Shown here one piece after another: positions 55,458-64,000 of a DNA stretch of 64,000 bases. The DNA is from Comamonadaceae bacterium (GTDB lineage Bacteria > Pseudomonadota > Gammaproteobacteria > Burkholderiales > Burkholderiaceae_C). Position 1 is the stretch's first letter. Each line of letters opens with the position of its first letter. Position numbers and translations under genes: made by a program. Below the pieces are notes generated by a model. That model was not told where the DNA came from and searched no databases. It saw only the letters and a program-made list of their open reading frames with translations. The DNA is taken from the NCBI GenBank assembly GCA_947448735.1, contig CANFOS010000012.1, positions 22,792-86,791 on the forward strand, given 5' to 3'.

Positions 55458-56326
55458 ACTACTTCATGAACCTCGTGATGTCCGGCCTGGTCATAGGCAC
55501 GCTCTACGGCATGGTCGCCATGGGTTTTGCCATCATCTACCGCGCCACCGGCATGGTGAATTTTGCGCAGGGCGAGGTCATGATGCTGATCGCCTACATG
55601 AGCTACACCTTCGCCACCATACCGGGCATGACCTTCATCCCGCTGCTGGCCTGCGTCCTCGGGGCCTCCATTGTTCTTGGCTTGCTGATTGAGTGGGCCT
55701 TCATACGCCCCATGCTGGGCGAGCCGATGTTCTCGCGGGTGATGGTCACCATTGGTCTGGCGGTGGTGATACGTTCCACCGTGATCCTGATCTGGGGCGT
55801 CGAGCCGACCGCCTTCCCCCGGCCTTTCGGCAATGCAGTGATCCGCTTCGGCGAGATGGCGCTCTACCCGGGTCAGATTTTTGCGCTGGCCTCGCTGGCG
55901 GTGCTGTCTTTGGCCATGTGGCTGTTCTTTCGCCGCTCGCGCGTCGGCATTGCCATGCGCGCAACCTCCAACAATGAGACCACCGCCCTGCTCATGGGCA
56001 TCAACGTCAAGCGCATCAGCGCCATTGCATGGGCCCTGTCTGCGGTGTTTGCAGCGTTCTCGGGCCTGGCCTTCTGCCTGATGTTCAGCCTGGAGCCCGA
56101 AATCTCGCAAATGGGATTACGCGGTTTCCCCGCCACCATTCTGGGCGGACTCGACTCAGTGGTAGGCGGCGCCTTTGGCGGGCTGGTGATTGGCGTGGTT
56201 GAAAACCTGGCCGGCGGCTATCTCGGTCGCGGACTGAAAGAAATCGCGGGTTTTGTGCTCATCATCGTTGTGCTGATGATCAAGCCTTATGGCCTGTTTG
56301 GTCAGCGTGAAATCGAAAGAGTCTGA
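55454..56326 (+). CDS. LivH-type permease (module 2)
   Basis: A 290-residue permease: MVAMGFAIIYRATGMVNFAQ near the N-terminus, the docking loop MRATSNNETTALLMGINVKR, FPATILGGLDSVVGGAFGGL and the C-terminal MIKPYGLFGQREIERV. About eight spans. Start overlaps the ligase stop (ATGA); stop overlaps the LivM ATG (TGATG). Confidence 0.92.
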   Translation: MNYFMNLVMSGLVIGTLYGMVAMGFAIIYRATGMVNFAQGEVMMLIAYMSYTFATIPGMTFIPLLACVLGASIVLGLLIEWAFIRPMLGEPMFSRVMVTIGLAVVIRSTVILIWGVEPTAFPRPFGNAVIRFGEMALYPGQIFALASLAVLSLAMWLFFRRSRVGIAMRATSNNETTALLMGINVKRISAIAWALSAVFAAFSGLAFCLMFSLEPEISQMGLRGFPATILGGLDSVVGGAFGGLVIGVVENLAGGYLGRGLKEIAGFVLIIVVLMIKPYGLFGQREIERV

Positions 56327-57372
56327 TGAGAAGCCGTACTTATCAAAACTCCTATGCTGGCCTGGTGGCCCTGTCGAACCAGCCGACCGCCTGGGTCTGG
56401 GCTGCCATCGGCATCTTGGTGCTGGCGCTCATGCCCACCTTCTTCGGCTCCTTCGGCCTGAACATGTTGACGGCCATTTTTGTCGCGTCCATCGGCATTC
56501 TGGGCCTCAACCTTTTGTCCGGCGTTGCCGGGCAGATTTCGCTGGGCCATGCGGGCTTCCTGCTGATTGGCGCGTATTCCCAAGCGATATTGACAACCGA
56601 CTACAAGGTGCCGACGCTGATCGCCATCTTTTTGTCCGGGCTTATCGCGGCGATCGCCAGCCTGGTGGTGGGCATCCCCTCGCTACGTCTGAAGGGCCTG
56701 TACCTGGCCATTACCACGCTGGCGTTTACCTTCATCGTCCGGCATGTCGTGCTGTTTGCAGAAGGCATCACGCGCGGCTCTGCAGGCATGCCGGTGGATG
56801 CCTTGAGCATCTTCGGCTTTTCGTTTAAAGGGGATGTGCGCTTTTACTATGCCGCCCTGGCACTCCTGCTGCTCTTTATCATCATCACGCTGAATCTCAT
56901 GCGCTCCCGCATAGGCCGCGCCTGGCTGGCCCTGCGCGACCATGACATAGCCGCACGCGCCATGGGCATTGACCTGATGCGTTACAAGCTGCTGGCTTTC
57001 ATGGTCAGCGCCTTTTACACCGGCGTCGCGGGGGCCATGGTGGCCCTGCAGACACGGTTCATCAACGTCGACACCTTCAGTATTTTGATCAGCATCGAGG
57101 CGCTGGCAATGGTCATCGTCGGCGGGATGGGCCGCATTCACGGCGCCATCCTGGGCACGGCACTGATCATTTTCCTGCCCGAGCTTCTGAGCCTTGGCTT
57201 CAACGCTGCGGGCGACAACTTCAAGACACTGATGGCCGACCGTATCTACGAGGTCAAGGGACTGATGTACGGCATCGTGATCCTGCTGTTCCTGCGCCTG
57301 GAGCCCGAAGGCATGGCTGGCATCTGGCGCAAGTCAAAACGGTTCTGGGTTCAATGGCCACTTTCACAATGA
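56326..57372 (+). CDS. LivM-type permease (module 2)
   Basis: A 348-residue permease with the conserved LLSGVAGQISLGHAGFLLIG, GIPSLRLKGLYLAITTLAF and docking loop ALRDHDIAARAMGIDLMRYK. The C-terminal RLEPEGMAGIWRKSKRFW is typical of the group. Translationally coupled to LivH; LivJ follows 76 bases later with its own ribosome site. Confidence 0.92.
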   Translation: MRSRTYQNSYAGLVALSNQPTAWVWAAIGILVLALMPTFFGSFGLNMLTAIFVASIGILGLNLLSGVAGQISLGHAGFLLIGAYSQAILTTDYKVPTLIAIFLSGLIAAIASLVVGIPSLRLKGLYLAITTLAFTFIVRHVVLFAEGITRGSAGMPVDALSIFGFSFKGDVRFYYAALALLLLFIIITLNLMRSRIGRAWLALRDHDIAARAMGIDLMRYKLLAFMVSAFYTGVAGAMVALQTRFINVDTFSILISIEALAMVIVGGMGRIHGAILGTALIIFLPELLSLGFNAAGDNFKTLMADRIYEVKGLMYGIVILLFLRLEPEGMAGIWRKSKRFWVQWPLSQ

Positions 57373-57448
57373 GCACGGCACTGAGCCAGCCAACGCATTC
57401 GCATGACACCGGAATTCCCCGGCGCCAGCGTTTTTTTAAGGAGACAAC

Positions 57449-58651
57449 ATGAGTCATACATTTAAAAAAGCAATGAATCGCCTTGCACGGTGGTCTGCCA
57501 TCGGACTGGCTGCAGGGGCCGCCATGTCGGTTGCAGCGCAGGACGTCGGCGTGACCGCCACCGAAATCCTGATCGGAGAGGTTCAGCCCATGTCCGGACC
57601 GGCATCGCTGATCGGCAAGGCCGGCGCGGCCGGCTCCAAACTGGCGATTGCAGAGATCAACGCCAACGGCGGCATCAACGGCCGCAAGCTGCGCGCCATT
57701 TACGAAGACGACGGTTATGTGCCAGCGCGTTCGGTGTCATCGGTCAAAAAACTGATTGATTCCGACAAGGTGTTCGGGCTGACTGGCACCACCGGCAGCT
57801 CGCACATGGTGGCCATGCTGCCAACCATTGAAGAAGCCAAAATCCCGACCATCGTGCACATGGCGCCCAATCCGGCCGTGGTCAGCCCCCGGCGTCCCAC
57901 CGTCTTCATGATCGGCCCTGACTACGATTACGCCGGTTATGTGCCCATTAGCCACATGGTCGAAAAGATGAACAAGAAGGGCGGCAAGTACGGCATCCTG
58001 TATCAGGACGACGACTTTGGCAAAGCACTGCTGTCCGGCTACCAGAAGGCCGTCAAACAGTACGGTCTGAACAGCGTTGCCGAAATCTCCTTCAAGCGCG
58101 GCGCAAAAGACTTTTCTGCTGAAGTCCTGACCCTCAAAGACAAGGGCGCCAACGCGGTTTACCTCGGCACCTTGACCACAGAGTCCGCATCCATCATGTC
58201 AGAGTTCCGCCGTCTCAACATGGACGTCACGCTGGGTACCCTGTGGGCCGGCCAGTTACCAGCCGCTGTCAAGCTGGCTGCACCTTCGGGCTACCAGTAC
58301 CTGATCCCAGACTACTACGCGTCCAACTATGACCCGGCCGGCCTTGCCTTGATGGAGAAAGCCAAGAAGTTCCTGAGCGCTGACGACTACGCGAACTTCA
58401 ACCGCTACACCGTCAGCGGTTATGTCGGTACGCTGGTGTTTGCTGAAGGCATTCGCCGCTGCGGCGCCAATGTGACGCGTGTGTGTGTCGTCAGCGAGCT
58501 GAACAAGATGCAGAACTTTCAAACTGGCGGCCTGAGCGGACCTGTGTCCTTCAACAACCCGAAGGCCCAAGCTGTGCTGCCTATCAAGCTGTTCCAGACC
58601 GACCCAGCCAGCGGTACCGTGAAGTCGGTGACCGATTTCATTGCTTACTGA
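57449..58651 (+). CDS. LivJ-type periplasmic binding protein (module 2)
   Basis: A 400-residue binding protein with a signal peptide (IGLAAGAAMSVAAQ, cleavage at about residue 31) and the type-I binding fold: GEVQPMSGPASLIGKAGAAG, INANGGINGRKLRAIYEDDG, LYQDDDFGKALLSGYQKAVK. The ribosome site AAGGAGACAAC is the same as before the module 1 binding protein. It supplies substrate to LivH/M. The ligand is unknown; branched or isoprenoid acids are suggested by the downstream enzymes. Confidence 0.9.
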   Translation: MSHTFKKAMNRLARWSAIGLAAGAAMSVAAQDVGVTATEILIGEVQPMSGPASLIGKAGAAGSKLAIAEINANGGINGRKLRAIYEDDGYVPARSVSSVKKLIDSDKVFGLTGTTGSSHMVAMLPTIEEAKIPTIVHMAPNPAVVSPRRPTVFMIGPDYDYAGYVPISHMVEKMNKKGGKYGILYQDDDFGKALLSGYQKAVKQYGLNSVAEISFKRGAKDFSAEVLTLKDKGANAVYLGTLTTESASIMSEFRRLNMDVTLGTLWAGQLPAAVKLAAPSGYQYLIPDYYASNYDPAGLALMEKAKKFLSADDYANFNRYTVSGYVGTLVFAEGIRRCGANVTRVCVVSELNKMQNFQTGGLSGPVSFNNPKAQAVLPIKLFQTDPASGTVKSVTDFIAY

Positions 58652-58693
58652 ACGCCAGACACCTGAAGCCTAGACCGCCTTGAGCCAAACAAC

Positions 58694-59653
58694 ATGACCC
58701 CGCCAAGCACCACGACTCCCAGCTTACAGCACGGCCCCGACGGTCCAGCCAGCAAGACACCTTACCGGTCGGCCTTTCGCCCGGGACTGTTTGAAGGCCA
58801 GACTGTCATCGTGACCGGTGGGGGAAGCGGGCTTGGTCGGTGCACGGCGCATGAGCTGGCCAGCCTGGGTGCGCATGTCGCCCTGGTCGGCAGACAGGCT
58901 GCCAAGCTTGAGGCGGTGGCGCAAGAAATATCGGCGATTTACCCCGAACGCGCCAGCGATGTCAGCACCACGGTGTGTGACATCCGCGACGAGGCCGCAG
59001 TCAAGGCAACCATCACGGCCATCTTGCAGAAGCATGGCCGCATCGATGGGCTTTTTAATTGTGCCGGCGGGCAGTTCCCCGCGAAGCTGCGCGACATCTC
59101 GCTCAAGGGCTGGGATGCAGTCGTTCGCAACAACCTGCATGGCACATTCCTTTTTTCGCGCGAGTGTTTTGTCCAGTGGATGGAACATCACGGCGGCAGC
59201 ATCGTCAATATGCTGGCCGACATCTGGGGCGGCCTGCCTGGTATGGGGCACTCAGGCGCTGCACGTGGCGGTGTGTTGACCCTGACCGAAACGGCCGCTT
59301 GCGAGTGGGGCTACGCAGGTGTACGCGTGAATGCCGTTGCGCCAGGCTGGATTGCCTCCGCAGGCATAGACACCTACGACGAAGAGTACCGCACCTTGCT
59401 ACGCGGCCTGCGCACCAAGGTTCCGCTGCAACGCTTCGGCACCGAGGCTGAACTGTCGTCGGCGGCGGTCTATCTGTTGTCGGAGGCTGCAGGTTTTATC
59501 AGCGGTAGCGTCATCCGTGTAGACGGCGCCGTGCCGACAGCGCGCCACAGTTGGCAGTTGCAGCCGGCAGAGCGCAGCTTTCCTTACAACGGGTTTCCTC
59601 AATACCAGCCGCCTGTCACCTTTGCCGACGCACCGAAGGGTACAGACAAATGA
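58694..59653 (+). CDS. SDR-family oxidoreductase, dienoyl-CoA-reductase-like
   Basis: A 319-residue short-chain dehydrogenase. Cofactor motif VIVTGGGSGLGRCTAHELA, NCAGGQFPAKLRDISLKGW and SIVNMLADIWGGLPGMGHSG. The YxxxK active site is replaced by HSGAAR: Tyr is absent, as in 2,4-dienoyl-CoA reductases, and the Lys position is Arg. LLSEAAGFISGSVIRVDGAV is the usual C-terminal segment, followed by about 45 extra residues. It overlaps the hydratase gene (ATGA). An AtuB/AtuG-like role on an unsaturated branched acyl-CoA is inferred. Confidence 0.85.
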   Translation: MTPPSTTTPSLQHGPDGPASKTPYRSAFRPGLFEGQTVIVTGGGSGLGRCTAHELASLGAHVALVGRQAAKLEAVAQEISAIYPERASDVSTTVCDIRDEAAVKATITAILQKHGRIDGLFNCAGGQFPAKLRDISLKGWDAVVRNNLHGTFLFSRECFVQWMEHHGGSIVNMLADIWGGLPGMGHSGAARGGVLTLTETAACEWGYAGVRVNAVAPGWIASAGIDTYDEEYRTLLRGLRTKVPLQRFGTEAELSSAAVYLLSEAAGFISGSVIRVDGAVPTARHSWQLQPAERSFPYNGFPQYQPPVTFADAPKGTDK

Positions 59654-60447
59654 GTCAAGCCCAGAGTTATTCACAACTAATCGTCGAGCAGCGCGGTGCC
59701 GCCTGCCACATCACCATCAACCGTGCTGCCGAGCACAACAGCATGACCGACGTCGTGATGGAAGAATTCGTCCGTGCTTTCCGAGAGGCTGAGTCCATGC
59801 CCGGCGTTCGCGCGATTGTGCTGACCGGCGCAGGCGAACAAACCTTTTGCGCCGGCGGCAAGCTCAAGCCCACGGCTGACGGCTCACCATTCGCGCTGGA
59901 GCCGGGTCGTTTTGACAACCCGATTGCCGAGATGTTCAAGGCCATGGACCGCTGTAACCTGCCCATCATTGCGCGAGTCAATGGCGGTGCCTTCGGCGGC
60001 GGGCTGGGCCTGATCTGCGCCTGCGACTTTGCGGTTGCCGTTGACAGTGCCAAGTTCGGCACCACGGAAGCCAAAGTCGGCGTGTTTCCGATGATGATTT
60101 TGCCGGTGCTGATGCGCGTCATTCCGAGACGCCGCCTGCAGGAAATGTGCTTTTTTGCGCATCGCTTTTCTGCAGCCGAAGCGCAGCGCTTTGACATCGT
60201 CAACGAAGTGGTGCCCGCGTCTGAACTGGATACGGCCGTCAATGCCATGGTGGATAAATTGGCCGCCAATTCGCCCGTTGCATTGCGTATTGGAAGGCGC
60301 GCCATCTCTGCCGTCACAGATCTTTCGTTTTCCGATGCCCTCAACCTGACGCAGGCGGTGCTCCCCATCCTGTCGCAGAGCGAAGACACCAAAGAAGGCA
60401 TGAAAGCCTTTGCCGAACGCCGCGCACCCGTCTGGCCCGGACGTTAG
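59650..60447 (+). CDS. Enoyl-CoA hydratase, methylglutaconyl-CoA hydratase type
   Basis: A 265-residue crotonase: FCAGGKLKPTADGSPFAL, NGGAFGGGLGLICACDFAVA and KFGTTEAKVGVFPMMILPVL. The second catalytic Glu is retained (GTTEAKVG), while the first position is Gly, as in AUH/LiuC/AtuE-type hydratases of 3-methyl- or isohexenyl-glutaconyl-CoA. That fits the biotin carboxylase and isovaleryl-type dehydrogenase in the same island. The start at ATG 59650 overlaps the SDR stop. Confidence 0.87.
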   Translation: MSQAQSYSQLIVEQRGAACHITINRAAEHNSMTDVVMEEFVRAFREAESMPGVRAIVLTGAGEQTFCAGGKLKPTADGSPFALEPGRFDNPIAEMFKAMDRCNLPIIARVNGGAFGGGLGLICACDFAVAVDSAKFGTTEAKVGVFPMMILPVLMRVIPRRRLQEMCFFAHRFSAAEAQRFDIVNEVVPASELDTAVNAMVDKLAANSPVALRIGRRAISAVTDLSFSDALNLTQAVLPILSQSEDTKEGMKAFAERRAPVWPGR

Positions 60448-60460
60448 GCAAGCTAACACC

Positions 60461-62263
60461 ATGACGACGACCTCACGCCGAACAAAACCCTTACGTATAG
60501 GCTGCGCCGCTGGTTTCTGGGGCGACTCCGAAGCAGGGGCCGCACAACTGGTCATGCGGGGTGGCATTGACTACCTGGTATTTGACTTCCTGGCCGAGAT
60601 CACCATGTCACTGCTGGCTCGTGCACGGGCCAAATCACCTGATGCGGGTTACGCACCTGACTTTGTGCGCATCATTGCATCCCTGGCCAGCGAGCTGAAA
60701 TCGCGCGGCATCAAGGTGGTCTCCAACGGTGGCGGCATCAATCCTAAAGCCTGCGCTGAGGCACTGTGCAAACAATTGGAGGCGCTGGGTGTCGCACTGA
60801 AAGTCGCGGTCATTGAGGGCGATGACCTGTCAGCACGCGCCGATGAATTCAGGGCAGCAGGCGTGCGCGAGATGTTCAGCGGTTTATCCATGCCGCCCCA
60901 GTTTTTAAGTGTCAACGCCTACCTTGGCGCGCAACCGATTGCAGCTGCGCTGGCAGCCGGCGCCGACATCGTCATCACCGGCCGCGTGGTCGATAGCGCC
61001 GTCACGCTGGGCCCGCTGGTGCATGAATTCGGCTGGTCATGGACGGACTGGGACAAGCTTGCTACGGGCAGCCTCGCAGGGCACATCATCGAATGCGGCA
61101 CCCAGGCCACAGGTGGCATCTTTACTGACTGGGAAAGCGTGCCGGGTTGGGACGATATGGGCTTTCCTATTGCCGAGTGTGAATCATCAGGGACAAGTTT
61201 TGTATTGACCAAACCTGCCAACACGGGTGGCTTGGTCATACCCGCCAGCGTGGCCGAACAGGTTCTTTATGAAATCGGTGACCCTGCCGCCTACCTGCTG
61301 CCCGATGTCACATGCGACTTTCGCAGCGTGAAACTTCAGCAGGACGGCGATCACAGAGTTCGCGTCAGCGGAGCGCACGGCAGGCCTGCGCCTTCGAGTT
61401 ACAAGGTCAGTGCTACTTATGGCGAAGGCTGGCGCCTGTTCACGACGCTGATGATTGGCGGCAACGATGCCGCCCGCAAGGCAGAGCGTGTCAGCCAAGC
61501 CATTTTGCAGCGGACGCGCCGCATGTTTGCCGAACGTGGCTGGGATGACTACACCCAGACCAGTGTGGAGGTCATGGGCGCAGAAAGCACCTACGGACCA
61601 CATGCTTGCACAACTGGCACCCGCGAAGTGATCCTCAAGATTGCAGCAAAGCATGTGACGCGCGATGCGCTCGAGCTCCTGGCGCGCGAAATCGCGCCAT
61701 CGGCCACAGCGATGGCACAGGGCATCACCGGGTTTGCGGCGGGCCGGGCTTCTCCTTCACCGGTCATAAGGCTGTTCTCTTTCCTGACAGATCGGTCGCG
61801 GGTCAGGGCCAGCGTGACATTCGATGGACTTGCTCTGCAATTCGAAGACACCTTCACGCCTGTCACTTCAGTTGCACCATCCATCACACCGTCACCAGCC
61901 CAGGCAGTCAGAATTGCAGACACCGTCACCGTCCCCCTGCTGCGCGTGGCCCATGGCAGAAGCGGCGACAAGGGTGACATGGCCAATATCGGCATCATTG
62001 CGCGCAGCGATGCGCTTTACCCTGTCTTGCAACAAAACCTGACGGCTGAAAAAGTACGTCACTACCTTGCCCATGTGGCTCAAGGCAAGGTGTCGCGTTA
62101 TAGCCTGCCCGGCCTTAACGCTCTTAACTTCACGCTTGAAAACGCACTTGGCGGGGGTGGCGTGACCTCGCTGCGATACGACCCTCAGGGCAAGGCACTG
62201 GCCCAAATGTTGCTGGATATTCCGGTCAGTGTTCCCACCGCTCTTCTCGACAATTTGCCATGA
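60461..62263 (+). CDS. AtuA-family protein (DUF1446 plus ferredoxin-fold domain)
   Basis: A 600-residue protein. The DUF1446/AtuA domain covers about residues 8-450 (IGCAAGFWGDSEAGAAQLV, VSNGGGINPKACAEALCKQL, ITGRVVDSAVTLGPLVHEFG, YLLPDVTCDFRSVKLQQDG). The AtuA-like C-terminal domain begins at VPLLRVAHGRSGDKGDMANI. AtuA is required for acyclic terpene (citronellol/geraniol) use in Pseudomonas, but its reaction is not settled as far as I know. ATG 60461 chosen (MTTTSRRTKPLRIG). Overlap with TetR by 4 bases. Confidence 0.9.
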   Translation: MTTTSRRTKPLRIGCAAGFWGDSEAGAAQLVMRGGIDYLVFDFLAEITMSLLARARAKSPDAGYAPDFVRIIASLASELKSRGIKVVSNGGGINPKACAEALCKQLEALGVALKVAVIEGDDLSARADEFRAAGVREMFSGLSMPPQFLSVNAYLGAQPIAAALAAGADIVITGRVVDSAVTLGPLVHEFGWSWTDWDKLATGSLAGHIIECGTQATGGIFTDWESVPGWDDMGFPIAECESSGTSFVLTKPANTGGLVIPASVAEQVLYEIGDPAAYLLPDVTCDFRSVKLQQDGDHRVRVSGAHGRPAPSSYKVSATYGEGWRLFTTLMIGGNDAARKAERVSQAILQRTRRMFAERGWDDYTQTSVEVMGAESTYGPHACTTGTREVILKIAAKHVTRDALELLAREIAPSATAMAQGITGFAAGRASPSPVIRLFSFLTDRSRVRASVTFDGLALQFEDTFTPVTSVAPSITPSPAQAVRIADTVTVPLLRVAHGRSGDKGDMANIGIIARSDALYPVLQQNLTAEKVRHYLAHVAQGKVSRYSLPGLNALNFTLENALGGGGVTSLRYDPQGKALAQMLLDIPVSVPTALLDNLP

Positions 62264-63042
62264 AAAGTGTGATGGACAAGCCCACCGAGCTGGACACAGA
62301 AGCACTGGCCACCAACGCTGCGGGCAAGCAAACGCCGCGCCGTATGCGGCGAGCTGCAGAGATCATCAACGCAGCACGTGAGACCTTTCTTGAAAAAGGT
62401 TTTGAGCGCGCGTCGGTGAGCGAGATCGCTGCAAAAGTGGGCGTGGTCGAAGGTTTGCTCTATTCCTACTTTCCGACCAAGCGCGACCTGCTCAATGAAG
62501 TGCTGCGCGGCATGTACGAGCCGCTCATACGCGAAATGGAAGACGGATTTAGCCGCCTGCAGGGACTGCGCAGCCGCATGCGCTTTCTGGTCTGGCGGCA
62601 TCTGCGCGTATACGTTGAGGATCCCGGCCTGTCCCGCCTTGTTTTGCATGAAGTGCGAACACGGCCTGAATATTTCAACTCTGCCCTGCATGAACTGCAT
62701 GTCCGCTACACCGCTTTTTTGATGCGCACCGTGCGTGATGCGGTCGCCCATGGCGAGTTGCCTGCTGACACAGACGGCGAAATGGTGCGCGGCGTGGTTT
62801 ATGGCGGCATCGAACACCGGATGTGGGGTGTTCTCTTCGGTCGCGATACCGTCAATATTGAAGCTGCTGCCGACCGTTTTACAGACATGGTGCTGCGGGG
62901 CATCCTGCCAGTTGGCAAGTCTCAAGTTTCATCCACGCCAGCGCACGCCGAATCGATCCGCGACGACATTGATCGCCGCCTGACGCGTCTTGAAAAGATA
63001 GTCGCGGCGGGAGCAGCACCACGCCGCAAAAAAACCTCATGA
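62260..63042 (+). CDS. TetR-family regulator of the catabolic island
   Basis: A 260-residue regulator. The helix-turn-helix is at about residues 30-75 (INAARETFLEKGFERASVSE, then KVGVVEGLLYSYFPTKRDLL), with a C-terminal ligand domain of all-helical type and a Lys/Arg-rich tail (KIVAAGAAPRRKKTS). It is encoded between atuA and the biotin carboxylase with overlaps on both sides, so it is co-expressed with the genes it presumably represses. The candidate operator is the AT-rich region at 51785-51843. Confidence 0.88.
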   Translation: MKSVMDKPTELDTEALATNAAGKQTPRRMRRAAEIINAARETFLEKGFERASVSEIAAKVGVVEGLLYSYFPTKRDLLNEVLRGMYEPLIREMEDGFSRLQGLRSRMRFLVWRHLRVYVEDPGLSRLVLHEVRTRPEYFNSALHELHVRYTAFLMRTVRDAVAHGELPADTDGEMVRGVVYGGIEHRMWGVLFGRDTVNIEAAADRFTDMVLRGILPVGKSQVSSTPAHAESIRDDIDRRLTRLEKIVAAGAAPRRKKTS

Positions 63043-64000
63043 CAACGATCAAAAAACTCTTCATCGCCAACCGCGCAGAAATCGCCCTGCGCATTGTCCG
63101 TACCGCCAGGCGCATGGGTATCGCCACGGTGGTACCCATGCACAGCCACGACCAGTTCGGCCCGGCACTCGCCGAAGCCGACGAAACCGTCGAAGTCTTC
63201 GGAACACCCGCGGTCGCAGCGTGGCTGGACATCCCCGGCATGATCCGCGCGGCCATCGATACCGGTTGCGATGCCATTCATCCCGGCTACGGTTTCCTGT
63301 CCGAGAACGCAGCCTTCTCCAAGGCCGTTGCTGATGCCGGTCTGATCTTTGTTGGCCCATCCGCCCAGGTGATCGAACTCATGGGCGACAAGATCACGGC
63401 GCGCCGTTTTGCGGTCACGCAGGGTATGCCGGTCACACCCTCTGCCGACGAAGCCACGGATCCAGCGACTTTTGAAAAGCGTGCACTCGCCATCGGCTTT
63501 CCGCTGCTGGTCAAGGGCGCAGCTGGTGGTGGCGGCAAGGGCATGCAGATCGCGCACCTAGCTGAAGACCTGGCCCGTGCCATCAGCGTGGCACGCTCCG
63601 AAAGCCTGCGCTACTTTGGCGATGGCCGCCTCTTTGCTGAGCGTTTTGTCGAGCAACCGCGTCACATCGAAGTACAGGTGTTTGGCGACACCCACGGCAA
63701 CGTCATTCACCTGGGCGAGCGTGAATGTTCGATACAGCGGCGTTTCCAGAAACTGATTGAAGAATCTCCCGCACCGGCGCTACCGGCCGGCCTGCGCGAC
63801 CGCATTTGCGATGCTGCTGTCAAACTGGCAGCCGCAGCAAAGTACGTCAACGCTGGCACGGTCGAATGTATCGTCTCGCCCAACGGCGAATTTTTCTTTC
63901 TCGAAATGAACACCCGCTTGCAGGTCGAGCACCCCGTGACCGAGATGGTCACGGGTCTGGACCTGGTCGAACTGCAACTGCGTGTGGCCCAAGGCGAAGC
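63039..64000 (+). CDS. Biotin carboxylase subunit of an acyl-CoA carboxylase, 5' part
   Basis: 320 codons visible, running off the right edge. ATG 63039 overlaps the TetR stop (ATGA). N-terminal KLFIANRAEIALRIVRTARR, IHPGYGFLSENAAFSKAVAD, the ATP-grasp loop PLLVKGAAGGGGKGMQIA, EVQVFGDTHGNVIHLGEREC and EMNTRLQVEHPVTEMVTGLD are all conserved. In the Liu/Atu context this would be the alpha subunit of a methylcrotonyl- or geranyl-type CoA carboxylase. The carboxyltransferase should lie just outside the window. Which acyl-CoA is carboxylated cannot be said. Confidence 0.92.
   Translation, partial: MTTIKKLFIANRAEIALRIVRTARRMGIATVVPMHSHDQFGPALAEADETVEVFGTPAVAAWLDIPGMIRAAIDTGCDAIHPGYGFLSENAAFSKAVADAGLIFVGPSAQVIELMGDKITARRFAVTQGMPVTPSADEATDPATFEKRALAIGFPLLVKGAAGGGGKGMQIAHLAEDLARAISVARSESLRYFGDGRLFAERFVEQPRHIEVQVFGDTHGNVIHLGERECSIQRRFQKLIEESPAPALPAGLRDRICDAAVKLAAAAKYVNAGTVECIVSPNGEFFFLEMNTRLQVEHPVTEMVTGLDLVELQLRVAQGE

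Noticed and set aside
1..64000. CRISPR arrays, tRNA or rRNA genes, insertion sequences, prophage genes
   Set aside because: Looked for along the window; no regularly spaced repeats, cloverleaf-like genes, transposases or phage proteins were seen.

Overview
The window reads as chromosome of a high-GC betaproteobacterium of the order Burkholderiales, most likely Comamonadaceae (Polaromonas/Rhodoferax-like). The grounds are Bug-type solute receptors, a DUF1840 protein, an aerobic CoA-thioester aromatic operon, several high-affinity branched-chain-type (HAAT) ABC transporters with built-in acyl-CoA ligases, and a GC-rich intergenic hairpin repeat of a kind I associate with that family. The genus is inference. 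I see no tRNA, rRNA, CRISPR array, insertion sequence or phage genes.

Layout. 1-1050: two small unrecognised minus-strand proteins. 1295-2912: a Phd/VapC toxin-antitoxin module lying between two 308-bp direct copies of the phnM 3' end. 2610-13847: a full C-P lyase phosphonate locus (phnGHIJKLM on minus; phnF, a 2H-phosphoesterase-like DUF1045 gene and phnN on plus; an HD-domain oxygenase-like gene and phnCDE on minus). 14015-17720: htpG with a heat-shock-type promoter, an orphan receiver protein and an rRNA pseudouridine synthase. 17825-25972: the Kdp potassium operon (a 34-residue microprotein, kdpF, A, B, C, D, E) in which kdpD is split by a frameshift.

26139-34454: a Crp/Fnr regulator divergent from a fatty/aromatic acyl-CoA ligase plus LivG, LivH, LivM, LivJ and LivF-type transporter genes, with three copies of a conserved intergenic hairpin. 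34614-39653: a PaaK-like ligase with an altered nucleotide loop, two Bug receptors flanking a small uncharacterised protein, DUF1840, and a 2OG-Fe dioxygenase family protein. 39857-46795: an operon for aerobic 2-aminobenzoate (anthranilate) breakdown through its CoA thioester (FAD monooxygenase/OYE reductase fusion, MarR regulator, crotonase, acyl-CoA dehydrogenase, aminobenzoate-CoA ligase, Rid protein), behind a promoter with a palindrome in its spacer. 47246-49282: an orphan membrane histidine kinase.

49587-64000: a second catabolic island. An isovaleryl/citronellyl-CoA-type dehydrogenase and a crotonase lie on minus. They diverge across an AT-rich 230-bp patch from a tightly overlapping plus-strand operon: LivF, LivG, acyl-CoA ligase, LivH, LivM, LivJ, a dienoyl-CoA-reductase-like SDR, a methylglutaconyl-type hydratase, an AtuA-family protein, a TetR regulator and the start of a biotin carboxylase. 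The enzyme set matches the logic of leucine/acyclic-terpene (Liu/Atu) catabolism: dehydrogenate, carboxylate the beta-methyl branch, hydrate. Together the two islands suggest import of branched or aromatic carboxylic acids coupled to activation by CoA ligases encoded with the transporters.
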